Assembly (NCBI GenBank): GCA_033557465.1
Contig: CM066033.1
Location: forward strand, 905,040,808 to 905,104,807
Length of the DNA stretch: 64,000 nt
Source: Ichthyophis bannanicus
Lineage: Eukaryota > Chordata > Amphibia > Gymnophiona > Ichthyophiidae
Direction of reading: 5' to 3'
In this document: piece after piece, positions 50,884 through 62,571 of the stretch
Position numbering within the stretch: the stretch's first letter is position 1
Layout of the letters: the number at the start of each line of letters is the position of its first letter
The notes under the pieces: generated by a model
What the model was told of the DNA's origin: nothing
What the model saw: only the letters and a program-made list of their open reading frames with translations
Databases searched by the model: none
Program-made: the position numbers and the translations under genes

Positions 50884-51092
50884 AGGGTGGCCCAAAAAAG
50901 TGAGAACATCTCGTAAATTAAAAGATTAAATAGTTTACTTATTTACCTTTTTTAGCTATATAACGTCTTTATTTTGACAATTTCCGGTCGCCATCTTTTT
51001 CTTTTTAATGTGTCAATCATTTACATCTGTCTTTTTGAATTTTTAAATAACTTATATGCTACGAGATGTTCTCACGTTTTTTGGGCCACCCT
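50884..51092. mobile_element. Mariner-like MITE
   Basis: About 209 bp with near-perfect inverted ends of some 30 bases: AGGGTGGCCCAAAAAAGTGA and the complement of GTTTTTTGGGCCACCCT, both including GAGAACATCTCGTA. It sits in a CA/TA microsatellite, so the expected TA duplication cannot be confirmed on the left. No coding capacity. Confidence 0.75.
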
Positions 51093-51221
51093 ATATCTAT
51101 ATATATATATATATATGTATATATATCTATATATGTATATATATATATCTATATATATATATATATAGATATATATATAGATATATATATATATAGATAT
51201 ATAGATATAGATATATATATA
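51093..51221. repeat. (TA)n/(ATAG)n microsatellite
   Basis: Alternating TA with periodic ATAGAT, immediately right of the MITE. Confidence 0.92.
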
Positions 51222-51430
51222 CACTCCAAGAGACCCATTTAAAGAGATCATGGGAGGGGGCTCTGAGAAGTAAAAGGTTCCTCCAGGTGTATCTGGCATC
51301 AAATATTTCATGCCCGAAAAAGGAGGGGGGGGGGATATTACTATCTAGTAGATTGGGGATGGTAGTGAACTTGGTTATTCGAGACCCACAGGGGAGGTAC
51401 ATAGTGGTGAATGCAAATATGGGAGGGAAG
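51222..51430 (+). pseudogene. L1/Tx1-like ORF2, second piece (endonuclease)
   Basis: In one frame it encodes [12 protein letters not shown], then [16 protein letters not shown] and VNLVIRDPQGRYIVVNANM, the LQETH and DPQGRY blocks of L1 endonucleases. It continues at 54890. Confidence 0.7.
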
Positions 51431-51470
51431 ATATGTTTATTTATTTAACAGTATTTATATATCACCTTTT
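51431..51470 (+). mobile_element. Short repeat interrupted by the hAT element (left piece)
   Basis: TTTATTTATTTAACAG..ATTTATATATCACCTTTT leads to the hAT duplication, and the right piece at 54631-54889 continues CCTTAAATCAAGGTGGTTTAC. Same family plan as 50722-50880. Confidence 0.5.
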
Positions 51471-51840
51471 CCTTAAATCAGGGGTCTCAAACTCAAAATG
51501 CTTTGAGGGCCAAATGAGGACTTGTAAAGTAACCCGGGGGCGCATAAGACATGGGGCCTCATTTGCATAAATATTTGCATAATGCTGCATAATGAGTGTA
51601 TGGATTAAGAAAGACTAAAAAATTTCTATATTACTATAATCCAGTGCCAATCGCCAGGCACATTAGGAACTACTACAAACACTGCCCATTTAGAACCCAT
51701 AGCAAACCCGCCATATCATAACAGCACTACCAGGACTCACAAAGCACCAGACCCTACCTATCAAAAGGCAACACTGCAAATATTAAATCAATACATTTCA
51801 GAGAACAACAATACATGACCTACTGGGAAAAGAGAACAAG

Positions 51841-52765
51841 TAGCAATGTCCTCCCTCTCCTTTAAAGACCATATTTCCTCAGTTGTTCAACGTTCCTTCT
51901 TTTCCCTTAAACAACTTCGCGCTGTACGACCTTTTCTTACTATCTCCTCTATGACTACTCTCATTATATCCCTTGTTATGTCTTGTCTTGACTACTGTAA
52001 TGTTTGTCTTGCTGGTCTTCCCCAATCCCAACTTTGTCGTCTTCAACGTGTTCAAAATGCTGCTGTTCGTGTTCTTTCTCATGCTTCACGGTTCGATCAC
52101 GTCACCCCTCTGTTAATACACTTTCACTGGCTCCCTGTTGTCTTTCGTGTCCAATTCAAAATTCTTATTTTCGTTCACAGGGTGATTCATTCAGGTGTTC
52201 CCCTATATCTTTCTAACCTGGTTCACCTTCATACCCCTCATCGTTCGCTCCGCTCTATTCACGCTAACCGTATGTTTCTACCCCCTCCCTCCCAAGCGCA
52301 CCTCGAATCTACTCGGTCTTCTGCTTTCTTTTTTCTTGGTCCAAGGCTCTGGAACTCCCTTCCCTCCTCCTTACGTCTGGAAACCTCCTATTTGTCCTTT
52401 AAAACTAACCTAAAAACCCACCTTTTCTGTTCTGCCTTCAACCTTCCTCTCCCAGTCCCATCTTCTCCCCCTCCTCCCCCTTTGGGCCTCTGACAGCATA
52501 CCCCCTACCCCTGTCTTACATCTCTTCTTTTGTTGTCCTCCCCTTCTCTCTCCCTTCTGTTTCCCATTTCTATCCCCCCCAATCTGTTCTCTGTATCTAT
52601 CCCTTTTCTCTAATTTTATGGCGTTCCTTTTCTGGCTCTTTTTCGCAGCTCTCTCTTTTTAAAAAATTTTAATTGATTTTATGTATTGTGAACCGCCCAG
52701 ATGCTAATTGTATTGGGCGGTATATAAAGTTTTAATAAACATAAACATAAACATAAATAGGAATT
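51841..52765 (+). pseudogene. L2-type LINE, 3' end
   Basis: 51846-52493 is an open 215-codon stretch of the RT C-terminal region: VMSCLDYCNVCLAGLPQSQL, LQRVQNAAVRVLSHASRFDH, FHWLPVVFRVQFKILIFVHR, FFLGPRLWNSLPSSLR and SFKTNLKTHLF, the order typical of L2. The 3' region ends with TTGGGCGGTATATAAAG and (AAACAT)n at 52733-52758. It is 5'-truncated and fairly young given the open frame. No LINE function alone. Confidence 0.85.
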
Positions 52766-53599
52766 ACATAAACAGAATACCTCAGCTCAGTTACACATGC
52801 AGAACATACACCATCACCAAACAAGGAATCACAATTTAGAAACAGGAAGACAATAATTAAATTGGGAACCCCAAAAGCCAAACTTGGAATGTACAACAAC
52901 ACTGTAGAAATAAAACTATAAATTAATTTCCTCTTGTACTAAACAAAGCACAGACATTAATGATGCACATTTCCCAGAGCTGACATATTCCAGTTAATAA
53001 ATTCAAAATAAAGAGATATTTTTCTACCTTTTGTGCATTTTTTTTCAGTTGCAATTGTTCCAGCCACTTTCTTATGGTTTCTTCGTGTCTTCTGCTAACT
53101 CTCCATTGTCTGCTGTCCATTTGTCCTTTCTTCTCTCTTCTAGTTTTTTTTTTCATTCTCTCTCTACATCTGCTTTAACATACTAATCTTTCTCCTTTTG
53201 CTCTTTCCTCATTCCTATGTTATCCACTCAAATATTACCCCTCCATCCTCAATCTCCACTTACTCTCCCAAAACCTGGCCAACTGTAGATTTGTCTTCCC
53301 TCCCGCACAAAATATTTTTCCCCTCTCCATTTCACTTTCCCAGCTCCATCCCATTCTAATCCTCCCCCAACATCAGCTCCCTTCTAGTTCCAGCCCCAAC
53401 CAGCATCCGCTCCTTTCTAGTCCCTGCATCAGTCCATTTCCAGTCCTAGCCCCCATCAGCCCATTGCCAACCCTAGCTCCCCCCCCACTCAGCCCATTTC
53501 CAGTGCTAGCTCCCTCCCCTCACAGCCCATTTCCATTCCAAGCCCCCCTCCCCATCAGCCATTTGCAGTTCAAGCCCCCCTTCCACTCAGCCCATTTCC
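52766..53599. other. hAT interior, no gene seen
   Basis: AT-rich to 53100, then C/T-rich with loose repeats of 'agcccatttccagtcctagc' from about 53390, leading into the minisatellite. Confidence 0.5.
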
Positions 53600-53925
53600 A
53601 GTCCTAGCAACCCCCCCAGCCCATTGCCAGTCCTAACCCCCCCATCAGCCCACAGCACATTAACAGTCCTAAACCCCCCAATGGCATTACCAGTCCTAAA
53701 CCCCCCCATAAGCCCACAGCACATTACCAGTCCTAAACCCCCCCAGTGGCATTACCAGTCCTAAACCCCCCCCATCAGCCCACAGCACATTACCAGTCCT
53801 AAACCCCCCCCATCAGCCCACAGCACATTACCAGTCCTAAACCCCCCCAGTGGCATTACCAGTCCTAAACCCCCCCAGCCCACAGCACATTACCAGTCCT
53901 AAACCCCCCCCCCATCAGCCACGGC
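53600..53925. repeat. C-rich minisatellite
   Basis: Units of ACATTACCAGTCCTAAACCC plus CATCAGCCCACAGC, alternating with a shorter GTGGCATTACCAGTCC unit; about eight to ten imperfect copies. Confidence 0.88.
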
Positions 53926-53957
53926 AATATCAAATGTCCCGGGGGGCCCCCCCTGCC

Positions 53958-54075
53958 CGGCAGAGCCAGCCCTCCCTCCCTGCCTGCTTGCTGCCCTCCC
54001 TCCCTGCCTGCCTGCCTGCTTGCTTCCCTCCCTCCCTGCCTGCTTCCCTCCCTCCCTCCCTGCCTGCCTCAGTCC
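53958..54075. repeat. CCCTGCCTGCTT low-complexity tract
   Basis: Reiterated TCCCTCCCTGCCTGC words. Translations over it (Leu/Pro/Ser repeats) are artefacts. Confidence 0.9.
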
Positions 54076-54246
54076 CTCTCCGCTTCGGCTTAAAACTGCG
54101 AAAGGAGAGTTCCTCCCTCGTGACTCTGTTAAGCCCGCTGAGGCTTATGGGAAATTTCCCATCTGCCCCGGCGAGCTTAATAGAGTCGCGAGGGAGAAGC
54201 TCTCCCTTCGCGGCTCTGAAAGCCAAAGAGGAGAGGGACTGAGGGA
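54070..54246. repeat. Imperfect palindrome of about 177 bp
   Basis: The axis is at GGGAAATTTCCC (54150-54161). Left and right arms of about 85 bp match with scattered changes (for example GAGAGTTCCTCCCTCGTGAC against GTCGCGAGGGAGAAGCTCTC). Confidence 0.8.
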
Positions 54247-54630
54247 GGCAGGGCTGGCTAACATCGGGGAATTCCGGGGGCAGGGCAGACTGCCTCCTTA
54301 CCTGTCCGCGGAGAGCTGTGCACACTGCTACAAGCACAGGCCACCTAACTGCAGAATGGATGAGGGCGCGTGGTGCCTCGTGGCGTTCGGCTGGCTGCTC
54401 AGACTGCTTCTGGGCCCCCCACCTCCTTCCTGTCTCTTATTGGTTGAGGGCAGGCTCGTGACTCAGGTCATGAGGAGAGAGAAGAGGACTTTAGAGATTG
54501 TATTTTTTAACACCACGCGGCCGTGCCGGCAATCATCAGGTGAGAAAAGCAAGTAAAACTCACTTGAAAAAAGTCGTGGCGTCGCGGGCCGCACAAAATG
54601 CTCTCGCGGGCCGCATGTTTGAGACCCCGG

Positions 54631-54889
54631 CCTTAAATCAAGGTGGTTTACATTGAACTCAGTTGTTTACATTATAACAATACAAGTTCCATTCAACTCT
54701 GTAACTTATATACATTATAACAATAGTCTGGGAAGGGATGTACATAGGGGGAAACAAACTATCTTAACAGATTGATTCTCAATCAATTTGTTTACATGGG
54801 GGAGTCACTAACAATCTTTAACAGTTTGATTCTTGATTTATTTATTTACAGTTCGGAGTGAATCCTTTATGCTTATGTGGTATTGTGTA
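54631..54889 (+). mobile_element. Short repeat interrupted by the hAT element (right piece)
   Basis: Continues 51431-51478 across the hAT insertion: AAGGTGGTTTACATTGAACTC, then several ACATTATAACAATA words. No coding capacity. It ends where L1 ORF2 resumes. Confidence 0.5.
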
Positions 54890-57534
54890 CATGTATATAT
54901 AATTTGGTAAATATATATGGGCCAAACCAGGATCAAGGGGAGTTTTATGAAAGGCTTGGAGGAGTTATGGAGACCTTGGAGGCAGGGCAATTAATATTAA
55001 GAGGAGATTTTAATCTCACAGCCAATCCAAGCTTGGACAACTTCAAAATGTATGGGAGGAGGGGAGGGACTGGGGAAAGAAAGGAGACGTATGATAGACA
55101 TCCTGAGGAATTGTGGATTGGTGGATGTGTGGAGACAGAAGCATGGAAAGGATGGACAATATACGTACTATTCCAACCCACATAATACATATAGCCACAT
55201 TGACATAATATGGGTGGAGGTGAAACTTTTGCCTAGTGTTAAATCCAATGACATAGAAGAGAAGGTATGGTCAGATCATGCCCCGGTCACTTCAAATCTG
55301 GAAGGTAACCAAGTAAAGGGAGGGCTGCAATTTTGACACCTTAATGAGGGTCTCTTAGCTCAGGATGAAGCTCAAAACAGGATAAGGAAGGCGCTGAAGG
55401 AATATTTAGCATTTAATACCAGTGAGGGCATCTCAGTGCAGGTTAGATGGGATGGTCTCAAAGCTGCCATGAGGGGTTAGTTAATAAGCATAGCAGCATA
55501 TAATATGAGGCAAAGAACAAAGCAAGAGACCATTTTATTGGAGTAAGTGAAAAGCTGCAAAGAGCATTTCCAGGCACCAAATAGGCAGAAATGGAGAGCA
55601 TTAGAAAAGGCGTGCCAGGAATTACAGCGCTTGCAATTAGAGGGAATACCGCACTGTTTTGACTCTCTCAAACAAACATATTTTGAATGGAATAATCAAG
55701 CGGGGGGGATTTTGCATTCAAATTGAAGGCTAAACAGAGCCAGCAACATATAGCTAAAATTGGGGAAGGAGGGGAATTAAAGTTTAAAACATCTGAAATA
55801 CAGGAGGCCTTTAAAAAGTTTTATACGTCCCTGTATACTTCAGAAGTGGGGGAGGGTGGTATTCAAAGTCAAGAATACTTACAGAGCTGCAAAATGGCCC
55901 AATTTCAAGAGGAAGAGAATGCATTGCTAGAGGGATATAACCTTGAATGAGGTGAAAACAGCAATAAAGAAACTCAGGGAAGGGAAAGCCCCAGGCTTAG
56001 ATGGGCTCAGAGCCCACTTTTATAAGGAGTACCGGGAAGAAGTGGGGGAATTGTTAGTGGATGTGTTCAATGAGGTGGGTGGCAGTGGTCGTCTCCTGCA
56101 ATCAATGGCAGGGGAAGGCATCACGGTACTACCTAAGCTGGGAAAAGATATCACCCAATGTAGCTCCTATTGACCCATTTCACTAATAAACGTGGATACT
56201 AAGATACCTGCAAAAATATTGGCAACTTGATTGCAGGCGTTCCTCCCGAATCTTAAACACCAAGGATTCATTCCGGGACGTCAGGCTAGGGATGGGATTA
56301 GACAGGTACTGAATCTTATTTGGTGGGTACAACAAAACAACTTGATACAGTCCTCCTAGTGGTCAATGTCGAAAAAGCATTTGACTGCGTGGAATGGGGG
56401 TTTATGTTTCAAGTCTTGAAGAAAATAGGACTAGGCCTCTGCACAATAACCCTACAGCAAGAATACAGGTTAATGGGAGATATTCTGAGGAATTTAGATT
56501 GGGAAGGGGTACCCGGCAAGGATGCCCCCATCCCCTCTCTTTTTTGTTATCGTAATAGAAGTCTTGCAGGTCAGATTCGAGATAACCCAGATATTAGGGA
56601 AGTAGAAGTGGGATCAAGGAGGCACTATGTATCGCCATTTGCGGATGATATCATCTTCTCTCTGCAAGACCTACTCCTGTCATTGCCTGCGTTACTGCAA
56701 GAAATAGAAAGATATAGTAGTGTATCAGGTTATAAAGTAAATATGACAAAACCAGAAGTGTTAAGAGTACAGCTGGAGGCGGAAATAGAAAACGTCTTCG
56801 GACATCTTTCCCGTTCAAATGGGTTCAAACATCAATGAGATACTTAAGAGTCCAAGTGGGTATAAAATGGCAAGATCTATATAAGCTGAATTATGAGCCC
56901 CTATTTAAGACTATAGCCGAGGATCTGGAGAAGTGGGGAAGGGGGTGGTATTCGTGGCTAGGCAGAGGGGCTATAGTTAAAATGAATGTGTTGCCTCTTC
57001 TCCTCTTTTACTTTATGGCACTACCGATGGAGATATCTCTGAATCAATTGTGTAAGCTCCAAAGGAAACTTTTTAGCTTTATTTAGAGAAAAGGTTCCCA
57101 AGGGTATCTCAGCAAGTACTATCGCAATAGAAACTTAGGTGGGGAGTTGGCGGTATCTTGCCTCCAAGATTACTATGAAGCAGACCAAGTAGGAAGTATA
57201 TTTGATTGGAAGGGCAGGGAAGAGGGTGGGAAAAATTGGGTGGTGCTTGAGCAGGCAGCTTGGGGAAGTGGCGCACTATAAGATACGCCATGGGGTCCGT
57301 TTAAGGGGAGGGCAAGAAGAACAGGCGAGAACCCCTATACGGCCCAAACTTTAAAGAGTTAGAGAGCATATACTAGAAGGGTCAAGGGGGGGGGAGGGGG
57401 CAGCTGATACCTCTTTGGGATAATCCAGCATTTCCACCTGGGGTTCAGAACTCCAGGCGACGTAGATGGGAGAGTGGAGGGGTATGGAGGGTGGGTCACG
57501 GTAGGAAGGATGATGGGAGTTTGTGAACTTTTGA
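54890..57534 (+). pseudogene. L1/Tx1-like ORF2, main piece (endonuclease end and RT)
   Basis: Blocks: LVNIYGPNQDQGEFYERL and GDFN (54900-55020), GQYTYYSNPHNTYSHIDIIWV and WSDHAPV (55150-55290) end the endonuclease. RT follows with REGKAPGLDGL (55980), FDCVEW (56375) and the active site FADD (56638-56650), then the region after RT to about 57534. Numerous frameshifts and stops indicate age. An L1-type order of endonuclease then RT is clear; the Tx1 affinity is my impression. Confidence 0.8.
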
Positions 57535-57537
57535 GGA

Positions 57538-59072
57538 ATGGGACTGGATGGGATACACCCTAGAATACTGAGGGAACTTGGGGACGTTCTAGCAGCTCCA
57601 CTGACTGACCTTTTCAATGCCTCGTTGGAGTTGGGAGTGGTGCCAAAGGACTGGAGAGAGGCTCATGTGGTGCCTTTACACAAAAGCAGAAGTAAGGATG
57701 TGGTTGAAAACTACAGGCCGGTTAGTTTAACTTCAGTGGTGAGTAAATTATTGGAAACGCTGCTGAAAGAGAAAATAGTGGGGTTTCTGGAGTCCAGCGG
57801 ATTACAGGATCCGAGGCAGCATGGATTCACCAGAGGCAGGTCTTGTCAGACAAATCTGACTGATTTCTTTGAATGGTTGACCAGGGAGTTGGACCGAGGG
57901 AGAGCCCTAGATGTGGTGTATTTAGATTTCAGTAAAGCCTTTGACACTGTTCCTCACAGGTGACTTATAAACAAACTGAGCACCCTAGGGATGGACACTA
58001 AAGTTACTGCTTGGGTTAGAAATTGGTTGGGTGGGAGGCGACAAAGAGTACAAATAAATGGAGCTCACTCTGAGAAGGATGTTACCAGTGGTGTGCCCCA
58101 GGGATCTGTCCTTGGTCCGATTCTTTTTAACATCTTTGTTAGTGATATAGCGGAAGGGCTGTTGGGTAAGGTTTGCCTCTTTGCGGATGATACCAAAATC
58201 TGCAATAGAGTCGACACCCAGGAAGGTGTAGATAACATGAAGAGTGATTTAGCTAAGCTTGAAGAATGGTCTAGAATTTGGCAGCTGGGATTTAATGTTA
58301 AAAAAATGTAAAGTCATGCATTTGGGCTGTAGCAATCCAAGGGAGCAATATAGTATAGGGGGTGAAGTACTTTTGTCAACTAAAGAAAAGCGGGACCTAG
58401 GTTGTGTCTGATGATCTTAAAGTAGCTAAATAGGTAGAAAAGGCGACGGCAAAAGCTAAAAGGATGCTTGGGTGCATACGGAGAGGAATGGCTAGCAGAA
58501 AAAGGAGGTGATAATGCCTCTGTATAAGTCTTTGGTGCGACCTCATTTGGAGTATAGTGTGCAATTCTGGAGACCGCACCTTCAAAAGGATGTGAATAGG
58601 ATGGAGTCAGTGCAGAGGGTGGCTACTAAAATGATTAGTGGTCTTCATTATAAAGCATATGAGGACAGACTGAAGGATCTTAATATGTACACCTTAGAGG
58701 AAAGGCAGGATAGAGGTGATATGACTGAGATGTTTAAATACCTCCGTGGCATAAATGTTCAGGGAGAGAGCCTCCTTCATTTGAAAGTAAGTTCTGCTAC
58801 GAGGGGACATGGGATGAGGGTGAAGGGAGATAGATTCAGGAGTGATATGCGGAAATATTTCTTTACGGAAAGAGTAGTGGATCCGTGGAATAGTCTCCCA
58901 GTGGAGGTGGTAGAGATGAAGACAGTAACTGAATTCAAAAAAGCATGGGACAAACACAGAGGATCTCTAAAGGTAAAAAGGGGACTGTTGTAGTTGTTGA
59001 TATGGAAGGACAGACTAGATAGGCCACGTGGTCTTTTTCTGTCATCATATTTCCATGTTTCTATGTTTCTAA
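57538..59072 (+). pseudogene. CR1-like LINE, 5'-truncated
   Basis: 57538-57963 (GLDGIHPRILRELGDVLAAP, NYRPVSLTSVVSKLLE, VVYLDFSKAFDTVPHR), a TGA near 57961, 57991-58311 (VTSGVPQGSVLGPILFNIFV, LFADDTKI), one shift, then 58508-58993 (MPLYKSLVRPHLEYSVQFWR). It ends with CATGTTTCTATGTTTCTA. The subfamily differs from the CR1 at 34-36 kb in protein and tail, and resembles the scrap at 17705-18055. Only two or three breaks, so moderately young. Confidence 0.85.
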
Positions 59073-59171
59073 GAACAAAGGGGATTGTGGGAGGTGGACC
59101 ACTATCTTTATATGCAGATGGTTTCCTTTTACAGGAGTAAAACCATAGAAGAGGGGCCGAAGCGCCAAGAA
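59073..59171 (+). other. Probable L1 remainder between CR1 and DIRS-F
   Basis: The codons for GGGPLSLYADG in one frame resemble an L1 RT active-site block, but this lies out of order for the copy on the left. It is too short to place. Confidence 0.3.
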
Positions 59172-59202
59172 AGCATAGTTACTCACCTATAACAGGTGAT
59201 CT

Positions 59203-59362
59203 CCGGGAACAGCAGGAATTTAGTCCTCACATATGGGTATCGTTGGTACCAACGGAGCCTGCGCGGGAACGCTCCCCAGCGTCCAAATAGAAAGCTTTTG
59301 GGAGCATCCCATAGCACCTGCATGCTGCCTTCCCACCTTTCCCAACTGCCTCTCTCCAGTTG
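59203..59362. repeat. DIRS-F left inverted terminal repeat (partner outside window)
   Basis: Assigned by similarity to 37430-37584 and 9494-9650. It carries GTTGGTACCAAC in the palindrome position. Confidence 0.75.
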
Positions 59363-59454
59363 AGTTTTAAAGCTGAGACAAAGAGAGAGAGAGGGAAAGG
59401 GAAAGGGAAAGAGATAGATAGAGAGATACAACTCCTAGGGGAGGTGGGTGGGTT

Positions 59455-59551
59455 GTGAGCACTAAATTCCTGCTGTTCCCGAAGATCACCTGTTACAGGT
59501 GAGTAACTATGCTATCTCCAGGAACAAGCAGGAATGTAGTCATCACATATG
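59455..59551. other. DIRS-F internal complementary region
   Basis: Complementary to 59172-59230 up to ACTATGCT, then by analogy to the unseen right end from ATCTCCAGG. Confidence 0.85.
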
Positions 59552-59669
59552 TGGACTCCCTAGTTTTAGATGCCAGGGAGAGACCCCAAAAGTTGTGTGT
59601 CCCTGAGAAGGGCTCAACTTCCCCCCATGGATCTCTGACATCCTACCAGGGATGGTGGGTAGGAGTTGA

Positions 59670-60864
59670 TTAGGTATGGAACAGGTGTTGGAGAACAGCC
59701 TGACCAAACAAGGCATCCCGGTGGGAGTCCTTGTCCAAGCAGTAATGGGCTGTGAAGGTATGAATCGAGGCCCAAGTGGCTGCTCGACAGATGTCGTCGA
59801 TAGACACAGAGTGCAGATGAGCCATTGAGGCTGCCATGGCTCTCACATTGTGAGCTGTGACATGGCCCTCCAGAGCAAGGTTCCTACTCTGATAGGCGAA
59901 GGAAATACACTGAGAAATCCAGCTGGATAGTGTTCTCTTGGAGACTGGAAGTCCCAAATGAGAAGGATCAAAAGCAACAAAGAGTTGAGAGGACTTTCTA
60001 TGTTGCTGTGTTCTTTATAAGTAAAAGGCTAAAGCTCTTTTACAGTCCAAGGTATGAAGATAACTCTCTGCATTTGATGCATGAGGCCTTGGAAAAAACA
60101 CAGGTAGGTAGACCGCTTGGTTCAGATGAAAAGGCGAGACCACCTTTGGCATAAAGTGTGGATGAGTCCTAAGGACTACCTTGTCATGATGGAACTTTGT
60201 ATAAGGTGGATTAGCTACTAGCGCTTGCAACTCACTAATGCGACGTACTGATGTGATTGCAATAAGAAAGATAACCTTCCAAGAAAGGAATTTTAAGGAG
60301 GTAGTAGCTAAAGGTTCAAAGGGTGGCTTCATGAGCTGCCCAAGAACCAGGTTTAAGTCCCATGCCACCGGTGGTGGCCTAATGGGAGGCTTAGTTAGAA
60401 GAAGGCCTCTCATAAATCTTGCTATAAGAGGATGAGAGGAAATAGGCTGTCCATTTAGAGGCTTAAAGGAAGCTGTAATAAGACTAACTCAGTAAGGGTC
60501 CATTTGAGTGCTAAGTCCTGCATTGGATAAATGGAGATATTCCAGCAATGATTCCAGAGGTATCGCAAGAGGGTTAAGGACCCTTTTGCGAACACCATAT
60601 GGTAAACCTTTTCCACTTGAAAGCATAAGAGCGTCTTGTGGAAGGTTTCCTGGAAGCAAAAAGTATATCTTTTACTTGCTGAGGGAGATTAAGATCATGG
60701 AGATCTAGGCCTTCAGCAACCAAGCCCTGAGATGCAGAGACTGGGGATTGGGATGCCATAACATTCCGTCCTCCTGAGATAGGAGATCTGGAGCAGACCC
60801 TAACTCCAGGGAGGGAGCTTGAGAGAGATGTAGAAGCAGAGGGTACCACATTTGCCGTGGCCAA
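59670..60864 (-). pseudogene. DIRS-F tyrosine recombinase, frameshifted
   Basis: Three blocks (60864-60574, 60413-60015, 59957-59670). Catalytic Arg in SVRRISELQAL (near 60240), HxxR in HNVRAMAAS (near 59840) and Tyr in FTAHYCLD (near 59745) are retained. Small indels near 60500 and 60000 break the frame. Confidence 0.8.
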
Positions 60865-60879
60865 TGTGGAGCTATGAGA

Positions 60880-62570
60880 ATCATATGGCCTCTGTCTCTC
60901 TGAAGCTTGAACAGGGTTTTGGGAATTAGGGGAATGGGTGGAAAGGCATACAGGAAGTCTTGACCCCAGTAAAGGAGGAAAGCATCCCTGGCCTCAGCCC
61001 CCTGAGCCGGAATTCTGGAACAGAAAAGGGGAAGTTTGGCATTCTACGGACTTGCAAAGAGGTCTATGTCCAGGGTTCCCCAAATTTGAAAAAGTCTGTC
61101 TGCCCAAGAGTTCTGTATGCCTGGAAGATACACTGCTAGGAGATGAATCTGATGCTCTCTGGCGAAGGCCCATAGTCGCAAAGCTTCGTTGCAAAGCGAC
61201 AGAGAGCCTGTTCCCCCCTGCTTGTTCACGTAGAACATGGCTACTTGATTGTCCGTATGAATGAGGACTGTCTTGTAGCTAAACAGGGTATGGAACACTC
61301 GAAGAGCAAGGAAGATTGCTCTGAGTTCCAAGAGATTGATATGTAGATGAGTCTCCTGTGGAGACCAGGTGCCTTGGGTGGAGAGGTCTTGCAGATGAGC
61401 TCCCCAACCCATCGGAGAAGCATCTGTTGTGAGAGTTGCTTGGGGTAAAGGTTGTTGAAAAGAGGACCCCAGCAACAGGTTCTGAGTGGACTTCCACCAC
61501 TGGAGGGACAAAATAAGGCGACTTGTGTTTGCTATTTTGTCTGATAGGCATCCTGATGTCTGGGTCCATTGAGTGGATAAAGTCCACTGGGCTGCCCTCA
61601 TATGGAGGCGAGCATAGGGCACCACATGCACGGTGGATGCCATGTGACCTAGTAGTTGTAACATTTCTCGAGCAGTAAGATGAGACTTTAGCACTGCTTG
61701 AGAAGCTAACTGCACCATGCGAAGACAACAGGCCTGGGGAAGGTAGGCCCTTGCCTTTCTGGTATCCAGCAGAGCTCCTATGAACTCCAAAGACTGAGTG
61801 GGAGTTAGACTGGATTTTGGGATGTTTATTACCAGACCCAAATACTGAAGGATACGCATTGTGCAGGATAGAGAAGTCCTGGCCTCTGACTCTGTTGGGG
61901 CTCGAATAAGCCAGTCGTCTAAGAAGGGGAAGACGAATATCCCTAGAGTGCGGAGAAATGCTGCTACAACAGCCATGCATTTCGTGAACACCCTTGGTGC
62001 TGAGGCCAGGCCAAAAGGAAGCCCCCTGTATTGGTAGTGCTTTCCCTGAAAAAGGAACCGAAGGAGCTTTCTGTGAGTTGAATGGATGAGAACATGGGTG
62101 TATGCATCCTTGAGATCTAGAGAACAAAGCCAATCCTGACTATGAAAGTATGGCAGCAGAGTTCCAAGAGAAATCATCTTGAATTTCTCTTTGACAAGGA
62201 ATTTGTTCAATTCTCTGAGGTCCAAGATAGATCTGTATCCCCCTGTTTTCTTTGGGATAAGGAAATAGGGGGAGTAAAACTCCGTACCCTGATGAGGAAT
62301 GGGTACTTCTTCTATCGCCCTTTGGGCAAGAAGAATAGCGACCTCCTGACCTAACAGGTTGATGAGAGGTGTCGGAGAATTGAACTGCTTTATTACTGTG
62401 GGAGGGAGCATGCTTGAAAAATGAAGCCTGTACCCCTCCTTTATGATGGAAAGTGTCCAATGCTCTGCTGTTATCTGTCCCCATCTAGGGGCAAAGTGAC
62501 ATAACCTTCCTGGAATGGTGGAAGGCTCTGGTCCCACGAGAGCCAGGAAGGCTAAGTTCTCTAGCTGAAA
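60880..62570 (-). pseudogene. DIRS-F reverse transcriptase-RNase H-methyltransferase
   Basis: The frame is open from above 62570 to 61044: FLIPKKTGGYRSILDLRELN, SLDLKDAYTHVLIHSTH, LPFGLASAPRVFTKCM, active site FLDDWLIRA (near 61920; Tyr replaced by Phe), then RNase H TLTTDASPMGWGAHL, LLELRAIFLALRV and HTDNQVAMFYVNKQGGTG. At ADRLFQIWG about 23 residues present in DIRS-E are missing. The methyltransferase tail (LYAFPP near 60950) is out of frame. YLDD to FLDD may reduce RT activity. Confidence 0.82.
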
Positions 62571-62571
62571 A

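Larger units (their letters stand above)
51479..54630. mobile_element. hAT-type DNA transposon, non-autonomous, 3.15 kb
   Basis: The ends CAGGGGTCTCAAAC and, on the opposite strand, CCGGGGTCTCAAAC are flanked by the perfect 8-bp duplication CCTTAAAT (51471-51478, 54631-54638). The interior contains an L2 fragment, T/C-rich DNA, a C-rich minisatellite and a palindrome, but no transposase. The left arm 'ggggtctcaaactcaaa' plus 'gagggccaaatgaggac' is familiar from vertebrate hAT ends. Confidence 0.85.

Noticed and set aside
53850..54556. Leu/Pro/Ser-rich frames in the hAT element
   Set aside because: Produced by the CCCTGCCTGCTT repeat and the palindrome; not a transposase.
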